Below are positions 58,013 through 64,000 of a DNA stretch of 64,000 nt, piece by piece. The translations under genes and the position numbers were made by a program. Below the pieces are notes generated by a model. The model was not told where the DNA came from, did not search any database, and saw nothing but the letters and a program-made list of their open reading frames with translations. Source of the stretch: Porites lobata (lineage: Eukaryota > Cnidaria > Anthozoa > Scleractinia > Poritidae); the NCBI GenBank assembly GCA_942486035.1, contig CALNXK010000073.1:638501-702500 (forward strand), in the 5' to 3' direction. Numbering within the stretch: position 1 is the stretch's first letter; each line of letters begins with the position of its first letter.

Positions 58013-61000
58013 TAGGGTCGGTGAAGAACGGTAGATATATACCTCGACGCTTTGCGTCTCGGTATATATCACGACTATTTACCTCTCCTTCGGGGGATAG
58101 TTGTACACTATTTTTAGGAATTGCAACTGTTTCATGACCGGGAAGCTCTTTTGTCTTATTTTTGATTTTTGACAGAAAAGATACCCCTTGAGTGTAAATT
58201 GTATATACAAAACAATGGTACTCCTTTCCGCCTTTCACATGCCTTGTTAATTTAGAACGTTACGTCGCTGAGCTATAAATTTTCGTGACTTCTTCTCAGC
58301 CATAAAATGCATCGGTTAATCGTATTCAGATTCTGACCGCTGGGGCCATACTAAAAAGTTGAATAACTTCAAAACCATTCAGCGACTTCCATTCATTTAG
58401 CGACTTTCTTAAAATTTATCTGGGACATTTTAATATCGCCGGGAAGTGTACGTCAACATTGACTTTACCATGGCAACCAAGGTTTTACAGCCTTATATTT
58501 CAAAGTTTGCATTTTTTATATTGAATTATTATAGCGGGGCTCCAGCGCGCGCGAAGCGCGCGTGGGACAGAGCCCCATACCCATGGAATATGGTCAACCT
58601 CTTTTCGTTTGGTTGTCACGTGATTGACCGAGCGTACGTACGTACGCGTCTACAGATTGTATGGGTGGGGTAGGGGAGACTATCAAAAGGAAGGGAGGGG
58701 TGTCTCAGGCGTGTCTTGGCAAGCCCACATCTTTAATATAGGGCATTAACAATATGGTCAATTGACAGCTGTCCAAACAGGATAGCCACTGACCAGTATC
58801 CCATGACCATGTCGCGGGCTCATGTGTCAACTCATCGAGGTGACGTGATTTATTTGGAAGCTGTCCGCTGACCAGTTAACTGTTTTACTAGATCGCGAAC
58901 AACGTTCAATCTCATACTTTTACTAGTTTGGGAGCACAGGAAAACTGATAATGCACACATATTGGACATCAATGTTTTGATCAATTGACAGCTGTCAAAA
59001 CAGAGTACCCGCTGACCAGTATCACTTGACCGTATCGCGGGCTCAGGTGTCGACCCGTCGAGGTCAAGTATTTTTTGAAGTTATCCGCTGACAAGTAAAC
59101 TAGTTTTCAAGTGATCGCAGGCTCAAGTTCAATTTTTTTTCTTAATTCATATGAAATATGTTGTGTTTATGTGCTGCACAATTAAAATTTTGATTGCAAA
59201 CTGACCTCGGACGTGAAAATTCAGCCAGCTGTTACAGGCAGGGAAGACAGTTGCTTTTGTTTTTTCTCACAATGGTCACGCGTTGGTCACGCTCTACGTC
59301 CAATTTTTATGCTCTGATTGGTCAAAATTTGACATGTGAGTTCATGCGCAAAATTTATGCAGCATCTTGAATCTTGTTTACTTTAACAGCTGAAGCTGAC
59401 AGAGTTTTGTGTCAACTTGTGATGTTTTTAACTGTCTTTTTCCACTGGATGTACAAAATGAAATTCAGCTGCTATCAGGAGTCTTCTGTTACTCATGGCT
59501 AGTTTGTTTATTGGGTTTTTGGTTGAGAAAACGTCGCTTGTCAAAGTCGGAAATCCGATTTCGGATGGCATCGTTTTCGTTTTTACCTTGCTTGATGCGT
59601 AAGAGGATTGCAAAGTCTGAAGCGATACTGGCTTTACCTAATAACTTTCAGGAGCTGCATCTCGAATGGTAAGCCAAAGAAATTATTGTATTTCATGTTT
59701 GTTTTTTGTATCTAATTTAATGAAGTGGAGCGTAGTTTATGCGGGAATTTAGTTTATGCGCGTTTGTAAGTTTTGAGACAACGATCTCACCGAGTATCTG
59801 GTTTGATATAATCTTACAGAACTTTAAAAAGCCTTTAGACAGTTTCTCACCGCAAATAGAAAGAAAATGTTCCAAAGAATCTTTAGTTATAATTCTAGCC
59901 GGAAAAGAAAGCTCTGAGCGATTTTCTTGCCTCGAGTTCGTCTTTGAAAAAACAAACACCGGGAAGCTGACTTAAAACATAAACTTCAGCAAACTTAAGC
60001 TTGAAGCTTGAAGACTCAGGATATTTAGGGACACTTTAATACTTGTCTTCCTGAATGAAAATTGTTGTCTCTGTTTATGTTTCACCGAATTATATTTCTT
60101 TTATTGATTGTTGGTAGTCTCTCTTGCAATTTTAATCGCTATGCCGATTGTTTTCAGTCGTTCAGTGAACATCGCTTGCAGGAGTTCTCAAAATGCCGCG
60201 CGTTAAACCATCAAATAAAAAATAAACATGATAAATTCTTTATTATCTTGGAGCGGAACTCTGTTAATGTTCATTCAAACACTCGCTACAGCTCGCACTA
60301 CAAAAGTGAGAACCGGATGGCCGTATAGGTGATTTTGGAAAATTTTTTTTAACAGTTTATGAATATTGAATGAGAGCAATTTGTATTGTGAAATACTGCT
60401 TTCTGTCCATGGTATAAAAGGTTGGTTTACACGCACCCAGATTTGTTGGCAAGATTTTGCAAAGTAAACTTGTCGAACGCCAAAACGTTGGCCTGATTTT
60501 TTTTCTAAGCCTAATTGATCTACGGTGATCAATAGCCATTACGGCTCTTAAATGTGATAAAAGATGATTACCAGTTTTTGAGTGTACATATGAGGCTATC
60601 AACTCGATGTAAGATTTGGTTCACTCTTGGGCTGTTTGCAAATTATTTTTCTCTAAAATCAGGTAGCCTTTCCCTCAAAAGTCACATAAATGTGCTCTAA
60701 AGTTAACTGAATTGTGGAATTCGAATACAAGTTTATTGTTTAATTTAAATTATAAATTTACTAATGGGAGCCTCGCTTTTAGCCCTGGCTAAATCTAAAT
60801 ATTATCACACTTAATTTAGCATTATTTTATCAAAGTTATTGAATAAACTGTTAATCAAATCCAGGCTTTTTAGTGACTAGTTTGAGAAAATAGAATGAGT
60901 TTAATATGACCAAATGCAAGATGCTTAAATTAATTGTCAGCAGTTTTCATTTCTCTCGGAATTTCATATTTTGCAGTTTTTTTTATTCCGAAGCACCCTT

Positions 61001-63916
61001 TTACACTCAGATCAAGTTTTCTATGACGAATAGCTCGATTTTTACGGGTTTTAAGTGAAACGGAATACGGTTAAATAAATCAAAATAACAGATCCAAAAT
61101 GGTGGATGCCTGCAGTTCCTTTTTTATTAGTAAATGACGGCATCATGATTCTTTATGTCTCATGAGGGAAATTTGGATTCAACCAATAAATTCAACAATA
61201 TGCTGTTATAATGACGTCAGCTTTCGTCATTGTGTCGAGCAAGTTACCGTAAAATTCCGAAAATAAGCCCTTCCATGTATAAGCCCCCGAAACTCGTAAC
61301 GCAAAAAAACCCTTCGTTAAATCGCGCCTCCGGCCAAATATAAGCCCGCCCGGGGGCTTGTACTTGGAAATTGCCCTCAAATACAAAGTAAAACGAAGCA
61401 AAAACGGCAAATTTCCTTCCAACTATAAGGCTTGCCCAATCGATTTTAAAACGCAAATTTCCCTCCGTAGATAAGCCCCTCCAAAAATAAGTCCTCAAAA
61501 AGGGGCACTGCTTAAAATTGAGCCAACTAGTAGAATATTTACCTCGGTTGGAGTAAAGGTTGTAATGAATCGTCCGTATTAACAGCTGCAAATAACAATC
61601 TTCCATCCTGGATGGTAAATAAGAATTGACCGCCGCTTGATGGCCACACTGAATATATAGGGGAATGTAAATTCACGGGTTGAGACAGTTTTACCCAGCT
61701 TGCGATGGTAAAGCTTCCGTCGCGAAAATTTCTGGCTGGAGTGGTGGCATGCGCTCCTGCTTCACTGAGATATAAGTGGTTCTTTCCATCCTCTTTTACA
61801 TATTCTGCGCCATTAACTAGACTGTTAAGATGAAAACAGAAATGAAAGGCTTATTTTTTATTTCTCCCTCAACCGCGGCCCCCCAACAACCCTCTAACTA
61901 AGCCCCCTCCCCCCTTCCTCCACCCTGCCGAAAAATAAGATAAAATAATTAAAAGAATGCCTTAAATAGCATGTTCCATGTTCTACGGGACTCGTGCTCT
62001 CGATGGAACTGGGGACTGTGTAAGGACCTTTGATCTAGACTGCAGGAAGGCGTTCGACTTATAGATCATCACAGTCTGTTGATGGCCAAGCTCATGCAAT
62101 ATGATTTTAATCCTTACATCATAAATTGGATTGCAGCCTTTCTTTCCAACAAGAAGCAAGGAGCCAAGCTAGAAAAAGACTGCTTCTCCGAATGGAGTTC
62201 GGATCGTGCAGGGGTTCCTCAAGGGGTCAAATTGGGCCCCTGGCTGTTTCTTGTTATGCTTAACTATCTTAGTGCAGATACTTCGAGCGGTCTTTTCAAG
62301 TACGTGGACGACACCACAGTCTACGAGGTAGTGGAAAATAAAGGGACTAGTCATGCGCAGGCATTGTTGACGAGGTGTCTACATGGTCTGCTAAGAACAA
62401 TCTCCAACTCCACCCCAGTAAACGCAATGGAATTATTTTGTTTCCGAATTACCAAGCGAATCGTAAAGGCCGAGTGGCCTTTTTTTTTTGCGTTACTCGT
62501 GGATGACGACTTGTAATTGGCAATGTGACGCTTCAAGCATAAGCTTTCGTAAAGATTCACTCATCAGACTTACGTGATATCATGGTCTGTTCCGTCCAGT
62601 TTCCAATGCGCTATCACATTGTACTGATCTGCAGACAACAAGTTTTCAAAAAGAACTGTATTTTTATTGAAAACTAAATTCCTTAGTTTTAGTGTTATGT
62701 AAAGTGAGTTGAAAATACGTAAGGAGAAGCGCAAGTCTAGGCTCGACGCAAAGTAAACTTTATATCTCCATCAGAGTTGCATGGTTTGTCGTCCTTTTGT
62801 AATAACTGGTTGCTATGGTTATGGAGTGTGACTTCTAAGTGACGTGAGGTTGAGCTTTTTTAAGCAGAAATCCTCATTTTCGCCATTTTTTGTGCCAGAA
62901 ATGTGTAAAACGATACCAAAAGGTGGAAAAATATTCAATTTTTTTTATATATTTTAGATGTCAAGCATCACCCTCCCGCACAGAGGGTCGCGTACTAGCG
63001 AACTGTCCCATTTCTTTCTCCTCAAATGATTGGTTGTGCGAGTTCGTAGCCCGATTACCGTGTCCCGTTCTCTGTTGCACCCATATTACTTTCAAGCGCC
63101 TGCTGCGCAGAATAGTCTCCTCATGCTGGATCTCTTACGGCAGTGTTTGTCCTTGGAAATTAAGAAAGCAATTAAGGCAGGCTCTCCATTAGTATTATCG
63201 ATGAATTGCTCACCTCCATTTCAGGAGACCATTTTGTTTACATTATACTATCTCCAGTTTACCTTGAGTGGTATTAGTTTTGTTCTGGACAAACATCTCG
63301 AAGATAAATTTGTTCTCGCTTTCGCTTTGAATGGTCACTAGATTTCCTCCGTTTGCCTGACAAATCTGTTTTGCTTGTTTCCAGGTGCTCTTCTCAGAAA
63401 ATTTCTTGTAAACCTTGGTGCCAAATTGAAACCATCCATCAGGAAGAGCTGGTAACAAATAAATGTGTTGGTAAGTGCAATCATTGCCTTTGAATATGTA
63501 CAGAATTGAGTGGTTTAGCGTGGCCGAGCGGATAGAGCGCTGGACGTCTCTGTAATCCGAAGGCCCCTAGTTAAGGTTCCGCCTACATCACTTGCTGAAA
63601 GTTTGTTCTCGGTAGTCCTAAGTTCAAATCTTCGAATACTCTTGCAAATAGGCAACTGGTTTGCCTTCGGTCAGTTGGGAATCATGTTAAACCCTGTTAT
63701 TTCATTTTTGTTTCAATCTTTTTTTTTTAGTTGTCTGCACTGGCCCACAAGCGTTTGCACTATACATACCGCATGCCGAGGGTAAATTATTATTATTATT
63801 ATTATTGTTATTATTGTTATTATTATTATTACTATTATTTAACAGGTTAAGAGGAGTTGCAAATGACTAGTACCTCTTTTATGAATACAAATATCGACAG
63901 GACAGTCATCCTGAGT
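56544..63916 (-). CDS. C-type lectin protein with laminin-G domain inside the lectin domain (3' part)
   Basis: Six minus-strand exons, 63916-63874, 63448-63263, 62628-62574, 61821-61543, 57543-57200 and 56776-56544, join in frame to 379 residues plus a stop. The signal peptide must lie beyond the right edge. Residues about 1-14 (DDCPVDICIH) precede the first half of a C-type lectin domain (DGWFQFGTKVYKKF, WKQAKQICQANGGNLVTIQ). Residues about 78-303 are a laminin-G/concanavalin-like domain (VIAHWKLDGTD, GSFTIASWVKLSQ, DRWHHVAAVWDRTSNEVYLY, FLSDLMVFGEAL). Residues about 304-379 are the second half of the lectin domain (VWIGLNDTTGSG, TKWANGEPD, WEDINCYHHLPFICQ). The laminin-G exons total 678 bases and are phase 1 on both sides, so skipping them restores an uninterrupted lectin domain of the usual size. 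Probably secreted and calcium-binding; the ligand is unknown. The calcium motif is EPD instead of EPN/QPD. Confidence 0.82.
57640..58100. repeat. Dispersed repeat with palindromic tail, in lectin-gene intron
   Basis: It opens TGAATAGCAATTTTCGCGCG and has GAATATCTATGGCTATTCAC soon after. The far end contains a palindrome, GGTAGATATATACCTCGACG followed by CTTTGCGTCTCGGTATATATC (about 58030-58072). No coding potential. Borders and class are uncertain. Confidence 0.4.
58544..58565. repeat. CpG palindrome
   Basis: GCGCGCGAAGCGCGCG forms a short perfect hairpin inside GGGGCTCCAGC...GAGCCCC. A related GCTCGCGCGCGGAGCCCC lies at 50843-50862 near the PAQR start, so it is a dispersed motif. Confidence 0.5.
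58758..59140. repeat. Two-unit tandem repeat, about 223 bases
   Basis: TCAATTGACAGCTGTC begins at 58758 and again at 58981. Each is followed by CTGACCAGTATC, GTCGCGGGCTCA/ATCGCGGGCTCA, TCGAGGT and TCCGCTGAC in the same order. It is a diverged duplication in the long laminin-G intron (57544-61542). Confidence 0.65.
61985..62516 (+). pseudogene. Non-LTR reverse transcriptase fragment
   Basis: The frame contains WIAAFLSNKKQ, GVPQGVKLGPWLFLVMLNYL and KYVDDTTVYEVV. These are reverse-transcriptase motifs, including the YVDD catalytic box and the GVPQG block. A second frame just upstream (about 61985-62060) gives FDLDCRKAFDL, so at least one frameshift and a stop break the protein. It lies antisense in a lectin-gene intron. 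Confidence 0.8.
63515..63838 (+). mobile_element. tRNA-derived SINE with (ATT)n tail
   Basis: The head TTAGCGTGGCCGAGCGGATA, then GAGCGC, and a degenerate B-box region (AGTTAAGGTTCCGCC) are tRNA-like. The body (AAGTTCAAATCTTCGAATAC, CAACTGGTTTGCCTTCGGTC, AGTTGGGA) is not. It ends in a long ATT repeat typical of SINE tails. It lies in the lectin-gene intron between 63449 and 63873, antisense to the gene. Confidence 0.7.
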
Positions 63917-64000
63917 CTGAAAACAATGGAAAACATAAAAGATTTAAGCCTTTTACAAAAGTACCATAATACTTTTTGCTGTCCCTCCAAAATTTTGCTT

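Larger units (their letters stand above)
58230..61542. other. Long intron of the lectin gene
   Basis: Apart from the tandem repeat at 58758-59140 and the CpG palindrome I recognise no feature. The open frames at 59409-60602 overlap on both strands, have no domain and look like chance or repeat-derived frames. Confidence 0.5.

Noticed and set aside
62079..62516. 145-codon frame as a host gene
   Set aside because: It is a reverse-transcriptase fragment with the YVDD box, disrupted upstream by a stop and a frameshift.
63515..63600. Possible tRNA gene
   Set aside because: The A-box region is good but the B box is degenerate and no complete cloverleaf with a paired acceptor stem is visible; the body and ATT tail mark it as a SINE.
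1..64000. CRISPR array, bacterial operon, rRNA or prophage
   Set aside because: No regularly spaced short repeats with unique spacers, no polycistronic gene packing and no rRNA motifs; the tandem repeats found are microsatellites or transposon-internal.

Overview
This is eukaryotic, gene-sparse, intron-rich animal DNA. Exons are short with GT/AG introns, the recognisable proteins are metazoan (a peroxisomal sterol carrier protein X, an adiponectin/progestin-type receptor, a secreted C-type lectin/laminin-G protein), and the space between them is packed with short non-autonomous transposons and tRNA-derived SINEs. The mixture is what I would expect of an anthozoan cnidarian such as a stony coral. 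That placement is inference from the overall style, not from a diagnostic gene.

Layout. (1) 1-8004, plus strand: the 3' part of SCP2/SCPx, rebuilt as nine phase-consistent exons ending in the peroxisomal signal SKL, with introns full of MITEs, a SINE and a hAT fragment. (2) 10.2-42.0 kb, minus strand: four paralogous genes spaced about 9-11 kb apart. They encode small, very cysteine-rich, single-pass or lipid-anchored surface proteins of a family I do not recognise. Three have their whole coding region in one exon; the fourth has an extra intron, extra cysteines and almost no cytoplasmic tail. (3) 47.1-50.7 kb, minus strand: a complete four-exon PAQR/AdipoR receptor of 351 residues. (4) 56.5-63.9 kb, minus strand: the 3' part of a secreted lectin gene in which a three-exon laminin-G cassette of symmetric phase sits inside the intron that splits a C-type lectin domain.

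The rest is mobile-element debris: MULE-, hAT-, PIF/Harbinger-, Tc1/mariner- and TTAA-type miniature elements, several with visible target-site duplications, plus LINE 3' ends, a reverse-transcriptase fragment and three tRNA-derived SINEs. The two most interesting items are the cysteine-rich surface-protein array, with an almost invariant C-x3-C-x4 spacing and divergent membrane ends, and the lectin domain interrupted by a laminin-G domain. No bacterial-type operon, CRISPR array, rRNA or convincing functional tRNA gene was seen. The genes share no obvious pathway; the array and the lectin gene both point to extracellular or cell-surface recognition, which is inference.
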